Source: JAICYJ01 sp036263035 | GTDB lineage: Bacteria; Actinomycetota; Thermoleophilia; Gaiellales; JAICJC01 | Direction: 5' to 3' | Assembly (NCBI GenBank): GCA_036263035.1 | Contig: DATAHR010000237.1 | Span: 1-24,757, forward strand | Length of the DNA stretch: 24,757 bases | Shown here: positions 1-7,364 of the stretch, one piece after another | How the letters are laid out: every line of letters begins with the position of its first letter | Numbering within the stretch: position 1 is the first letter of the stretch | The notes under the pieces: generated by a model | The model's database searches: none | The model's input: the letters and a program-made list of their open reading frames with translations, nothing else | Told to the model about the DNA's origin: nothing | Position numbers and translations under genes: made by a program

Positions 1-1176
1 GTGCTCGCCGCGAGCGGCCAGGCGCAGGCCGCCGGGATCGCTCGCGTCGCGGCGGCCGCCGAGCTCGGCCTGGACGGGCGGCTTCGCCCCGTCGCCGGCA
101 CGCTTGCGATGGCCGAGGCAGCCGGTCGGGCCGGCCTCGAGGCGCTGGTGGTCGCGCCGGAGAATGCGGCCGAGGCTGTCATGGCGGAGTCGCTGCCGGT
201 GATTCCGGCGTTCGACCTGTACGAGGCGGTGCAGATCCTGGCCGGCCGGGCAGACCCCGCGCCGGTACCGGCACCGCCGCCGTCGCCCGAGGCGGAGCCG
301 GGACCCGATCTCGCCGAGGTGCGCGGCCAGGCGGCCGCGCGCAGGGTGCTGGAGATCGCCGCGGCGGGTGGGCACAACCTGCTGATGGTGGGGCCGCCCG
401 GCTCCGGCAAGACGATGCTGGCCCGCCGGCTGCCCGGCATCATGCCGCCGCCCACCCCGGCGGAGCGGCTCGAGATCACGCGTATCCATTCGATCGCCGG
501 AGTGCTCGACGGATCTCGCGCCGTCGGCCGGCCGTTTCGCGCGCCCCACCACAGCGCATCCGCAGCTGCAATCGTCGGGGGCGCCTCCTTGCGGCCGGGC
601 GAAGTCACGCTCGCGCACAGGGGCGTGCTGTTTCTGGATGAGCTTCCGGAGTTCAACCGCGCGGCGCTGGAGGCGCTGCGCCTTCCGCTGCAGGACGGCG
701 AGGTGCTCATCTCCCGAGCGACGGGGACCGTCAGGCTCCCCGCGCGAAGCCTCGTCGTTGCGGCGATGAACCCCTGCCCGTGCGGACATCTCGGCGATCC
801 GCGCCGGGAGTGCCGGTGCCCGGATCAGCGGATCGCCGCCTACCGGGCGCGCGTCAGCGGGCCATTGACCGACCGCTTCGACCTGCGCGTCGAGGTGCCG
901 CGCGCCGACGCGCACGGGGCGCCCGGCGAGCCGAGCGCAGCCGTCGCCAGGCGAGTGGCGGCGGCCCGGGAACTGCTGGACTGTTCACGGCCGGCGCTCG
1001 ACACGCCGGCTGAGCGGCTGCTGGCCGATGCCGTGGAGCGCCTCGCCCTCTCGGCACGGGCGCGCGATCGTGTGCAGGGCGTGGCGGGCACGGTCGCGGC
1101 GCTGGCCGGCCGCGAGCACGCCGTGGCCGATGATGTGGCGGAGGCGCTCGCCTACAGGCTGGAGCTGACCCGATGA
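1..1176 (+). CDS. comM: ComM/YifB family AAA+ ATPase (Mg-chelatase-like), 5' partial
   Basis: This is the C-terminal 391 residues of a ComM/YifB-family AAA+ ATPase. The usual family length is about 500, so roughly the first 110 residues lie left of the window and the apparent GTG at base 1 is internal. The start of the visible part matches the end of the Lon-S5-like N-terminal domain (LDGRLRPV, then PAENAAEA-like text). A Walker A motif GPPGSGKT lies at residues 131-138, followed by the family signature RPFRAPHHSAS, a Walker B-like GVLFLDELPEF near 208-218, and MNPCPCG with a further Cys pair nearby, as in Mg-chelatase-like proteins. Known members (for example Vibrio and Haemophilus ComM) are hexameric helicases that help branch migration during natural transformation. 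The stop overlaps the dprA start (ATGA), so the two are probably translationally coupled and act together on incoming single-stranded DNA. Family assignment is very secure; the physiological role here is inferred. Confidence 0.95.
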   Translation: MLAASGQAQAAGIARVAAAAELGLDGRLRPVAGTLAMAEAAGRAGLEALVVAPENAAEAVMAESLPVIPAFDLYEAVQILAGRADPAPVPAPPPSPEAEPGPDLAEVRGQAAARRVLEIAAAGGHNLLMVGPPGSGKTMLARRLPGIMPPPTPAERLEITRIHSIAGVLDGSRAVGRPFRAPHHSASAAAIVGGASLRPGEVTLAHRGVLFLDELPEFNRAALEALRLPLQDGEVLISRATGTVRLPARSLVVAAMNPCPCGHLGDPRRECRCPDQRIAAYRARVSGPLTDRFDLRVEVPRADAHGAPGEPSAAVARRVAAARELLDCSRPALDTPAERLLADAVERLALSARARDRVQGVAGTVAALAGREHAVADDVAEALAYRLELTR

Positions 1177-2237
1177 GCGCCGCCGACGAGCTCCGCGTCG
1201 TCCTGTCCGGCGCCGCGAGCGGCGTCGACCCCGGCCGGCTGGCGCGCCGGCACGGGGCGTCGAGCCTGCTCCGGGCGAGCCCGTCCGCGCTGGAGCGGAT
1301 GGGTGCGCTGCCGGCGCTGATCGATGCCCTGCGGCTCGCGCGCGAGTCCGATCCTGCCGCCTACCGACGCGACCTGGCTGCGCGCGGCATCTCGTGCGTG
1401 ACCCTCTCGGACGAGACCTATCCGGGTCGCCTGCGCGAGCTGCACGATCCGCCGTTGGCGCTCTTCGCGCTGGGACCGGGTGTGGCGGCGCTCGATCCAG
1501 GCATCCGCTCCGCCGCCATCGTGGGCTCCAGGCGAGCAGCCGAGGGCGGCCTCCGCCTCGCCGAGCGGCTGGCCCGTGCCGTGGCCGCCTCCGGCGGGCT
1601 GGTCGTCAGCGGGCTTGCGCTCGGCATCGACGCGGCCGCGCATGAGGGCGCGCTGGCCGGCGGAGGGTTGACGATCGCGGTGCTCGGGTGCGGCGTCGAC
1701 GTCCCCTATCCGCGCCGGAACCGGTCGGTCTACACGCGTATCGCGGAGTCGGGACTGATCGTCTCGGAGTACCCGCCGGGCACGCCGCCGGCCCCCTGGA
1801 GATTCCCGGCGCGGAACCGGCTGATCGCTGCGCTCGCGGACGTCACGGTCGTCGTCGAGGCGCGAGCGCGCAGCGGCGCGCTGATCACCGCCGATCATGC
1901 TCTCGACCTGGGGCGCGAGGTGCTCGCCGTGCCCGGGTCGCCGGGGGTCGCGGCCGCGGCCGGCGCGAACGGCCTGCTGAAGTCGGGCGCGGGGCTGATC
2001 GAGGGCCCCGAGGACCTGTGCGGCTGGCTCGGCCTGGATTGTCCCGCGGCACCGGATGCGCCCGATGACGAGGGCGACCGCCGGCTGCTCGAGGCGCTGT
2101 CCGAAGGCCCGGCACACCCGGACGCGCTTTCGGCAGCGCTCGGCGTCGGAGCGGGCCCGGTTGTCGCCGCGCTCACCCGGCTGCAGATCGCCGGGCGGGT
2201 GTCGCCTGACGGGCAGGGGCGCTGGCGTGCGGGATAG
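1173..2237 (+). CDS. dprA: DNA-processing protein DprA
   Basis: DprA is a Rossmann-fold protein that binds incoming single-stranded DNA and loads RecA during transformation. The 354-residue protein is the usual length. Visible family signatures are VGSRRA (117-122), SGLALGIDAAAH (146-157), a glycine-rich LGCGVDVPYP loop (171-180), FPARNRLIA (211-219) and SGALITA (234-240), ending the Rossmann domain with VPGSPG. Residues 1-80 look like a SAM-like N-terminal domain, and about 295-354 resemble the C-terminal winged helix. The ATG overlaps the comM stop by 4 nt, which fixes the start. Its TAG stop forms the first three bases of a TAGGCT box that probably serves as the -10 element of the next gene. 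Confidence 0.96.
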   Translation: MSAADELRVVLSGAASGVDPGRLARRHGASSLLRASPSALERMGALPALIDALRLARESDPAAYRRDLAARGISCVTLSDETYPGRLRELHDPPLALFALGPGVAALDPGIRSAAIVGSRRAAEGGLRLAERLARAVAASGGLVVSGLALGIDAAAHEGALAGGGLTIAVLGCGVDVPYPRRNRSVYTRIAESGLIVSEYPPGTPPAPWRFPARNRLIAALADVTVVVEARARSGALITADHALDLGREVLAVPGSPGVAAAAGANGLLKSGAGLIEGPEDLCGWLGLDCPAAPDAPDDEGDRRLLEALSEGPAHPDALSAALGVGAGPVVAALTRLQIAGRVSPDGQGRWRAG

Positions 2238-2240
2238 GCT
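2235..2240 (+). promoter_or_regulatory. Putative leaderless -10 box (TAGGCT) for HAD gene
   Basis: TAGGCT lies six bases before the GTG start at 2247, the spacing expected if transcription starts at the start codon. Its first three bases are the dprA stop codon. No clear -35 element is visible. The same arrangement recurs at 21108 and, with a longer leader, at 15091. Confidence 0.5.
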
Positions 2241-2246
2241 GCGCGC

Positions 2247-2912
2247 GTGCACGGCGAGCGCTGGCTGACATTCGACTGCTACGGCACCCTCATCGACTGG
2301 AACGGGGGCATCTCGGCGGCGCTTGCCGCGGTGTTCGGTGAGGGTGACGTGCCACGGCTGCTGGCCCGCTATCACGAGCTCGAACCACGCATCGAGTCCG
2401 AGCGCTACCGCTCCTACAGGCAGGTGCTCGATCTCTGCCTGGCCGGGATCGCGATGGAGGAGGGAAGGGCCCTGGCGGACGGTGAGTCGACCGCGCTTTC
2501 GGACTCGCTCCCACGCTGGCCCGCCTTCCCCGAGGTGCCGGAGGCGCTTGCGCGTCTGCGCGATGACGGCTGGCGGCTGGCGATCCTGTCGAACTGCGAC
2601 CGCGACCTGATCGCGACGTCCCTGCCGAGGCTGCGCGTCCGCTTCGACCGCGTCATCACCGCCGAGGACGTCGGCTCCTACAAGCCTGACCACGGGCACT
2701 GGCAACGGTTCTGGGAGCTGACCGGTGCAGACCCCGACCGCCACGTGCACGTCGGCGCGAGCCTGTTTCACGACGTCGCCCCCGCTGCTGAGCTCGGCAT
2801 CCCGTGCGTCTGGGTGAACCGGCTGGGCGAACCGGCGGATCCGGAGCCGGATCGCGAGGTGACGGATCTCGGCGGCGTGCCGGCCGCGACACGCGAGCTG
2901 GTGGCAACGTGA
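2247..2912 (+). CDS. HAD-superfamily hydrolase, haloacid dehalogenase-like (type II)
   Basis: This is a 221-residue haloacid dehalogenase superfamily phosphatase/dehalogenase. The nucleophile motif is FDCYGTLIDW with Asp10. The second position after the nucleophile is Tyr rather than the Asp of phosphatases, which is the pattern of L-2-haloacid dehalogenase-like members. Motif II is ILSNCD (Ser115-Asn116), the motif III lysine is in SYKPD (Lys146), and motif IV is HVGASLFHD (Asp176). A helical cap lies between about 20 and 90. The GTG start is chosen because the motif I strand begins at residue 7 and a TAGGCT box sits six bases upstream. The substrate cannot be told from sequence; many such actinobacterial proteins are annotated as HAD type II without a known substrate. 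Its stop overlaps the next start (ATGA), suggesting an operon with the arginase-like gene. Confidence 0.9.
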   Translation: MHGERWLTFDCYGTLIDWNGGISAALAAVFGEGDVPRLLARYHELEPRIESERYRSYRQVLDLCLAGIAMEEGRALADGESTALSDSLPRWPAFPEVPEALARLRDDGWRLAILSNCDRDLIATSLPRLRVRFDRVITAEDVGSYKPDHGHWQRFWELTGADPDRHVHVGASLFHDVAPAAELGIPCVWVNRLGEPADPEPDREVTDLGGVPAATRELVAT

Positions 2913-3613
2913 TGAACCCGGGGCTGGTGCGCGTGCCGCGTGCGTGGGGCGATGGCGGCGATGCGATGTGCGAGGCGGCCGGCATGGATCTGGGGCTGCG
3001 GGAGGCCGCCACCGTCGCGATGTCCACGCTCGACGAGCAGACCGCGGCGGTGGCCGCCGCGCTCCCCGAGCAGCCGGTCGTGCTGGGCGGATGCTGCTGC
3101 GCGCACATCGGTGTCGCGTCGGGCCTGGCCGCGCGGCACGGCCGCATCGCCGTGATCTGGTTCGATGCGCACGGTGACCTGAACACGCCTGACAGCTCAC
3201 CGTCCGGCAACGTCTGGGGCATGCCCTACCGGATGATTCTCGACCACGGCTACGCCGCCGTGGCGGACTGCGCCCTGTTCGGTGCGCGGAACCTCGACCC
3301 GCCGGAGGTCGACTTCATCGCGGAGGCGGGCCTGGAGACCTCTGAGGGGAACCTGGCCGAGGTGATGGCCGGCGCCGCAGGTGCATACATCGCGTTTGAC
3401 TGCGACGTGCTCGACCCGGCTGAGATCGACTGCTTCATGCCGGAGCCGGACGGCCCGTCGCTGGACGCCTGCGTGGCCGGCGTCGCCGCGGTGGCGCGCC
3501 ACGGGCGGGTGCTCGGCATCGGGCTCACCGGACTCGTGGCCTCGGATGCCAACCCATCGCGGCTGCGCCGCCTCATCGATGCGGCTCTTCCAGCGCAGGC
3601 CGGGCGAGGCTAG
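2912..3613 (+). CDS. Arginase/agmatinase-family (ureohydrolase) protein with altered metal and catalytic residues
   Basis: This 233-residue protein has the ureohydrolase fold. The start is set at ATG 2912, overlapping the HAD stop; an earlier in-frame start would run through the HAD gene. Conserved parts are WFDAHGDLNTP (DAHGD at 85-89), the SPSGNV loop and FDCDVLDP (163-169), giving most of the acidic di-manganese ligands. However, the usual GGDHS metal-ligand motif reads GGCCC (59-63), and the loop that normally reads GNVHGMP reads GNVWGMP, so a metal-binding His and the catalytic His appear replaced. The closing VVEVNP motif is LVASDANP. It is also shorter than the roughly 300 residues of typical arginases. 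It may hydrolyse a different amidine/guanidine compound, bind metal differently, or be non-catalytic. Family membership is firm; activity is uncertain. Confidence 0.85.
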   Translation: MNPGLVRVPRAWGDGGDAMCEAAGMDLGLREAATVAMSTLDEQTAAVAAALPEQPVVLGGCCCAHIGVASGLAARHGRIAVIWFDAHGDLNTPDSSPSGNVWGMPYRMILDHGYAAVADCALFGARNLDPPEVDFIAEAGLETSEGNLAEVMAGAAGAYIAFDCDVLDPAEIDCFMPEPDGPSLDACVAGVAAVARHGRVLGIGLTGLVASDANPSRLRRLIDAALPAQAGRG

Positions 3614-3619
3614 GGGTTC

Positions 3620-4039
3620 ATGGAATCCGTGGAGGAACGCCCGGACTCGCCCATCATGCGGCTGCAGCGGCGTATGGCAGACGCGCTTCGCAAGCCCGAA
3701 GCCGATGAGTTCGTCGCCCTGTGTCATCCGGATATCGAGTTCCAGACCTACGGGCTGGGCGCCAGGCAGCTGCAGGGAACCGGTGAGATCCTCGAGTGGT
3801 GGACCACCATGCGAAGCGCGACCGCCTACAAGGTGACGCTGATCGAGTTGCATCCGCTCGGTGAGCACGCGGTGTTCATCGAGGGGCGGATCCAGTTCGA
3901 GCGGGACGGGTGGTTCACCGACCGCCAGGCGCACTGGGTGATGATCGAGCGGGACGGCCTGGCGTGGCGATACCGGCCCGTCGCAGACCGCGCCGAGGCG
4001 GTCGCGTACGCGCGCGAGCTGGGCGCGCTCGATAGCTGA
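3620..4039 (+). CDS. SnoaL-like / NTF2-fold protein
   Basis: The 139-residue protein has the size and pattern of the SnoaL-like NTF2-fold family: an N-terminal helix (RLQRRMADALRK), a FVALCHPDIEFQTYG strand-turn, a GTGEILEWW helix typical of the GrxxIxxf segment, then alternating strands ending HWVMIERDGLAWRYRP. Members include polyketide cyclases, ketosteroid isomerase-like enzymes and many binding proteins of unknown role; no catalytic residue set can be assigned here. It follows the arginase-like gene by six bases and is probably co-transcribed with it. ATG 3620 is preferred over ATG 3656 because it preserves the first helix, and a weak GAGG lies upstream. Confidence 0.75.
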   Translation: MESVEERPDSPIMRLQRRMADALRKPEADEFVALCHPDIEFQTYGLGARQLQGTGEILEWWTTMRSATAYKVTLIELHPLGEHAVFIEGRIQFERDGWFTDRQAHWVMIERDGLAWRYRPVADRAEAVAYARELGALDS

Positions 4040-4058
4040 CGAATCGGCGCCGGCGCGA

Positions 4059-4064
4059 TACATT
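4059..4064 (+). promoter_or_regulatory. Putative -10 box (TACATT) for SpoIIE-type phosphatase
   Basis: TACATT sits ten bases before the ATG at 4075, implying a leader of only a few nucleotides. No recognisable Shine-Dalgarno lies between them and no convincing -35 is seen. Confidence 0.4.
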
Positions 4065-4074
4065 CGCCACGGCG

Positions 4075-5256
4075 ATGCGGTCCGACGCACCACGAACGCA
4101 GGCGCGCCAGCAGACTCGCGCACCGCTCCCGCCGCTGATCAGGCGGGGATGGCTGAGCCGTCGCGTGCGGCTGGCCGTGCTACTCGCAGGCTCCGGTCTC
4201 TCGGTGCTGTTCGTGCTGCTGCTCCGGCTCGAGGGCGACCCCACCTCGTGGAAGGGAGTGGTCGGCGGCGTGGAGGCGCTGATCGCGGCGACCGCCGGCC
4301 TGCTGGGCGGCCGGTATGTGGGGTTGCTGGTGGGGCTGATCGGTGCGTCCGCGTTCCTGCTCGTGATCGGGTTTCACGACGCGCCAGATCCGGTCGCGCT
4401 GGGGATTCCGATCCTGCTGATCTGGGGCTTCGCAGGCTTCCTGGCCGGATACCTGGCCGAGTGGCTGACGGAGTCGACGGGCGAGGCCTATGCCGCCGTC
4501 TCCGACGAGGCAGAGAACCAGAGCCGGATCGCCCGGGTGCTGCAGCGCGCCCTGCTGCCCGAGCAGCTCCCGCAGCTGACGATGGCGGAGGTGGCGACCC
4601 TGTTTCGGCCGGCGGGAGCGGGGGAGGAGCTGGGCGGCGACTTCTACGACACGTGGCTGCTGCCTCTCAGCCCCGGTCAGTTCGCATTTGTCATCGGCGA
4701 CGTGCAGGGCAAGGGCGCCGAGGCTGCCGCCGTCACGGCGCTCGCCCGCCACACGATCCGCACGGCGTCCATCCTCGGCACGGCGCCCGCACTGACGCTC
4801 GGGGTGCTGAACGAGGGGCTCTTGCGGCGAACCAGCGGTGACCGCTTCGTCACAGCTCTGGTGGCGACGGCGACTCCAGTGGACGACGGGCTGCAGCTGA
4901 CGGTTGCGGTGGGCGGCCATCCGCTGCCGCTGGTGCGGCGTGCCGACGGGACGGTGGACGAGGTGGCGCAGAACGGCCCGCTGCTTGGTGTCTGGTGGGA
5001 CAACGATTACACCGAGCGAACGGTGGTGCTCCGCCACGGCGAGGTGCTGCTCGCCTACAGCGACGGCGCGACCGACATCGAAGGCGCCGACGGGCGGTTC
5101 GGGGAGGAGCGGCTGCGCGCGGTGCTCGCAGGCGCCGGCTCACGCCCGGACGAGGTGGTGACGGCGGTGCACGAGGCGCTCACCGCGTTCGCCCGCGGCG
5201 TGCCGGCCGATGACATCGCCGTGCTGGCCCTGGCTCCCCGCCGGGAGGATGGCTGA
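4075..5256 (+). CDS. Membrane-anchored SpoIIE/RsbU-type PP2C serine phosphatase
   Basis: This 393-residue protein has an N-terminal membrane region with about four hydrophobic segments (roughly 33-50, 62-80, 81-100 and 108-128), then a cytoplasmic SpoIIE-type PP2C domain from about residue 150. The entry helix reads RVLQRALLPEQLP, typical of RsbU-like phosphatases. Metal-binding motifs are GGDFYD (187-192) and GDVQGKG (208-214); later motifs are AYSDGATD and ADDIAVL near the C-terminus. Such proteins dephosphorylate anti-anti-sigma factors in partner-switching cascades. No cognate kinase or STAS partner is in this window, so the target is unknown. The membrane region may sense a signal, but no ligand-binding extracellular domain is apparent. 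Confidence 0.93.
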   Translation: MRSDAPRTQARQQTRAPLPPLIRRGWLSRRVRLAVLLAGSGLSVLFVLLLRLEGDPTSWKGVVGGVEALIAATAGLLGGRYVGLLVGLIGASAFLLVIGFHDAPDPVALGIPILLIWGFAGFLAGYLAEWLTESTGEAYAAVSDEAENQSRIARVLQRALLPEQLPQLTMAEVATLFRPAGAGEELGGDFYDTWLLPLSPGQFAFVIGDVQGKGAEAAAVTALARHTIRTASILGTAPALTLGVLNEGLLRRTSGDRFVTALVATATPVDDGLQLTVAVGGHPLPLVRRADGTVDEVAQNGPLLGVWWDNDYTERTVVLRHGEVLLAYSDGATDIEGADGRFGEERLRAVLAGAGSRPDEVVTAVHEALTAFARGVPADDIAVLALAPRREDG

Positions 5257-5267
5257 GGGGCCTGCGA

Positions 5268-5273
5268 TACCAT
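5268..5273 (+). promoter_or_regulatory. Putative -10 box (TACCAT) for tRNA-Trp
   Basis: TACCAT ends 11 bases before the mature 5' end of the tRNA, a normal distance for a tRNA promoter. It lies just after the phosphatase stop codon. Confidence 0.4.
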
Positions 5274-5284
5274 GGTCGCCGCGT

Positions 5285-5357
<73 letters not shown>

Positions 5358-5433
5358 TTGGCGGCCGCCATACCGATTGCGGGGGATGCTTCGTCCGACC
5401 GCAGCGACCCGTAGGGCCGACCGGCTGGTCGTG

Positions 5434-5439
5434 TACGGT
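5434..5439 (+). promoter_or_regulatory. Putative -10 box (TACGGT) for DUF805 gene
   Basis: TACGGT lies eight bases before the ATG at 5448, consistent with a leaderless or near-leaderless transcript. Confidence 0.4.
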
Positions 5440-5447
5440 GGCCGGCG

Positions 5448-5963
5448 ATGTCCTGGTATCAGTGGTACCCGACCGTCCTTCGCCGGTATGCCGTGTTCCG
5501 CGGCCGGGCGGGGAGGCCGGAGTTCTGGTGGTTCCAGCTCGTCAATGTGCTGATCCTCCTCGCCGGCCTGATATGGGTCCAGGCCTCCGGCTCATCAGCT
5601 TCGCGAGCGGTGCTGAACCTCTACGAGCTGGCGGTGTTCCTGCCGTCGCTCGGCGTCGAGATACGCCGCCTGCACGACATCGACAAGTCGGGATGGTGGG
5701 TGCTGCTCTGTTTCGTCCCGATCGTCGGGACGATCCTGCTGATCGTGTGGCTCGCAACCGCAGGCACACCAGGGCCGAACCGCTTCGGCGACGGCGCCGC
5801 CGGTGACCCGGCATCTCCGGCGCCAAGCGCATTCCAGGCCCCGGCTTGGGATCCCGAGCGCAGCGCCGGGTCACACGGCGGGGAGGGGTACTGCGCCCGC
5901 TGCGGAAGCGCCATCACTCCAGGCGCCGGCTATTGCAGGACCTGCGGCGCGCCGGTGGCATGA
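5448..5963 (+). CDS. DUF805 membrane protein with C-terminal zinc ribbon
   Basis: The first ~115 residues match the DUF805 family: an aromatic-rich start (WYPTVLRRYAVFRGRAGRPE), hydrophobic segments near 26-46, 56-72 and 84-104, and the conserved LHDIDKSGWW turn before the last segment, with the GPNRFG ending. A Pro/Ala/Ser-rich linker follows, then a C-terminal four-Cys zinc ribbon with Cys149, 152, 163 and 166. DUF805 proteins are inner-membrane proteins of unknown function. The added zinc ribbon suggests a cytoplasmic tail that binds another molecule or stabilises the protein. No operon partner is obvious. Confidence 0.88.
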   Translation: MSWYQWYPTVLRRYAVFRGRAGRPEFWWFQLVNVLILLAGLIWVQASGSSASRAVLNLYELAVFLPSLGVEIRRLHDIDKSGWWVLLCFVPIVGTILLIVWLATAGTPGPNRFGDGAAGDPASPAPSAFQAPAWDPERSAGSHGGEGYCARCGSAITPGAGYCRTCGAPVA

Positions 5964-5992
5964 ACCAGCGCCGCGCGGGGTAGCACCGCAGC

Positions 5993-6097
5993 ATGATCCT
6001 GCTGTTTCGTCTGTTTCGCACCAAGCTCGGCCTGATGCTCCTGCGTTTTCTCTGGCGCAGGCGCGGTGGGCTGCTAGGCATTCTCCGCCGGGGCTGA
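5993..6097 (+). CDS. Possible 34-residue cationic hydrophobic peptide
   Basis: An ATG-initiated reading frame of 34 codons encodes a Leu/Phe/Arg-rich peptide beginning MILLFRLFRTKLGL and ending LLGILRRG, with nine basic and no acidic residues. It would form an amphipathic or membrane-active helix. The upstream sequence has only a weak GGGG as ribosome binding site. It could be a genuine small membrane peptide or chance; I have no homology evidence. Confidence 0.3.
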   Translation: MILLFRLFRTKLGLMLLRFLWRRRGGLLGILRRG

Positions 6098-6123
6098 TCC
6101 CCCGATCAACCGCGGGCGCTTCG

Positions 6124-6285
6124 TCAGGCTGGCTTTGGTGCGGTGCCTGCGGTACTCACCACGAAGGCCACCGCCCGGCGCTCACGCTGCGCACGCGCGA
6201 GGGCTCGCAGCTCCTCGTGCTCGTGCGGCGTGTAGGCGACATCCGGCTCAGGAACCGTCCGTGCTGCGTCGCTTGTCGTGCTCAT
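6124..6285 (-). CDS. Small hypothetical protein, 53 residues
   Basis: The reading frame extends further upstream, but the start at 6285 is chosen because AGAGAGGA sits the right distance before this ATG. The 53-residue product begins MSTTSDAARTVPEPD and has a charged helix HEHEELRALARAQRERRAVAF in its second half. No domain is recognised; it looks like a soluble helical protein. A TACAGT box (6339 down to 6334 on this strand) and a leader hairpin lie upstream. It is divergently oriented from the GAF-GGDEF gene and may share its regulatory region. Confidence 0.6.
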   Translation of the reverse strand: MSTTSDAARTVPEPDVAYTPHEHEELRALARAQRERRAVAFVVSTAGTAPKPA

Positions 6286-6305
6286 GTCCGTCCTCTCTTT
6301 GAACG

Positions 6306-6322
6306 GCCGCCGCAGCGGCGGC
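6306..6322 (-). repeat. 17-bp GC palindrome in the leader of the 53-residue gene
   Basis: GCCGCCGC-A-GCGGCGGC is a perfect odd palindrome. It lies between a TACAGT box and the Shine-Dalgarno of the minus-strand gene, so it would fold near the 5' end of that mRNA. It could stabilise the transcript or act as a protein-binding site. Confidence 0.45.
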
Positions 6323-6421
6323 AGCACGCGGCAACTGTACCGTGTTCGACGGGTGTGCGCGTGCGGGTTTTTCCACATGACACCGCTCAAGCCGGCGCGG
6401 CGCCAGACCGATGCAACGGGC

Positions 6422-7210
6422 ATGACTCGCGAAGAGCGCCTACTGGCCGTCATTCATGCCCAGTCCGAGATCGCCGCGGCCGCGCTCGACCGGCAGGCGC
6501 TGATCGCCCTGGTCGCCGAGTGGGCGTGTGAGATCACCGGCGCGCAGGCCGCCGTGGTCGAGGTCGTCGGCGACACGCCGGTATCGACTGGAGCTCCGAG
6601 CTCCGGGCCGACCATCACCGTGCCGCTCGTGAGCACTGGCGCTCCGGTGGGCGCCCTGACCGTGTACGCGGGAGATAGTGGCCGGTTCGAGGAGGATGCC
6701 ACTGAGATGCTGAGCATGATGTCCGCCATTGTGGCGGCCCAACTCCTGGAGCCTCACGATCGCGGTGCGCAGCAACGACTTGGGTCAGGTCCGTTCAGGG
6801 AGCGCGTCTCGCTCGAATGCGCACGGTGGGCGCGCGACGGGGGCGACTTCAGCGTCGTCATGCTCGACATCGAGGGGCTGAAGTCGATCAACGACATCCA
6901 TGGCATCGAGGCCGGCGACGGCGTCCTTCGAACGCTGTCCGCGGTCCTCGATCGCTGGACACGGGCGATCGACGGGGTGTACCGGGTCGGAGGCGGGACG
7001 TTCGCGCTCGTGCTCCCTGGCGCCTCCGTGGAGACGGCAGCGATGCTGACGGAGCGGATCACAGCCCAGATGGCTGACGCGCATCCGCTGCATGTGCCGC
7101 TGTCGTTTGGCATCTCCGGCCCTGGTGATGATCCGACGGTCGTCATCCGCACAGCCGACGAGGCGCTCTACCGGGTCAAGCGCGAGCGCCGGGAGCGAGC
7201 GGCAGCCTAG
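6422..7210 (+). CDS. GAF-GGDEF protein with degenerate GGDEF (GGGTF) and intact RxxD I-site
   Basis: With the start at ATG 6422 the protein has 262 residues; ATG 6377 (15 codons earlier) is also possible, and neither has a strong ribosome binding site. Residues about 8-110 form a GAF-like sensor domain, and 120-255 a GGDEF domain. The metal-ligand Asp is retained (MLDIEGLK, Asp149), but the signature GG[DE]EF reads GGGTF (190-194), removing both acidic active-site residues. Five residues upstream lies RAID (181-184), the correctly spaced RxxD inhibitory site that binds c-di-GMP. This combination predicts a c-di-GMP receptor and not a cyclase. The TAG stop shares a CTAG tetramer with the stop of the convergent small membrane protein. 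Confidence 0.85.
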   Translation: MTREERLLAVIHAQSEIAAAALDRQALIALVAEWACEITGAQAAVVEVVGDTPVSTGAPSSGPTITVPLVSTGAPVGALTVYAGDSGRFEEDATEMLSMMSAIVAAQLLEPHDRGAQQRLGSGPFRERVSLECARWARDGGDFSVVMLDIEGLKSINDIHGIEAGDGVLRTLSAVLDRWTRAIDGVYRVGGGTFALVLPGASVETAAMLTERITAQMADAHPLHVPLSFGISGPGDDPTVVIRTADEALYRVKRERRERAAA

Positions 7211-7356
7211 ATCGACACCGCCGGTGCCGTTTGCTTCGCCGGCCGGCTGTGCGGCTGGAGTGGCGGAGGCGAGCCGTGCTGCGGCCGCGACTTCGCCACC
7301 GCGAAGGCGATCACCGGAAGCAGCACCAGCCCGACGATGATCGCCGCCAATGACAT
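7207..7356 (-). CDS. Small single-pass membrane protein, 49 residues
   Basis: The product begins with a transmembrane segment (SLAAIIVGLVLLPVIAFAV, residues 2-20) followed by a Pro/Lys/His-rich tail. GTGAGG lies seven bases before the ATG, supporting translation. It starts eight bases after the stop of the zinc-ribbon gene on the same strand, so the two probably form an operon. Function unknown. Confidence 0.65.
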   Translation of the reverse strand: MSLAAIIVGLVLLPVIAFAVAKSRPQHGSPPPLQPHSRPAKQTAPAVSI

Positions 7357-7364
7357 GCCCGGCC

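Noticed and set aside
1152..3200. A 682-codon minus-strand frame over dprA, HAD and arginase-like genes
   Set aside because: It is antisense to three well-supported genes and its translation is compositionally biased.
5803..6531. A 242-codon plus-strand frame after the DUF805 gene
   Set aside because: It overlaps the DUF805 end, the small minus-strand gene and the GAF-GGDEF start in other frames, and has no domain or ribosome binding site.
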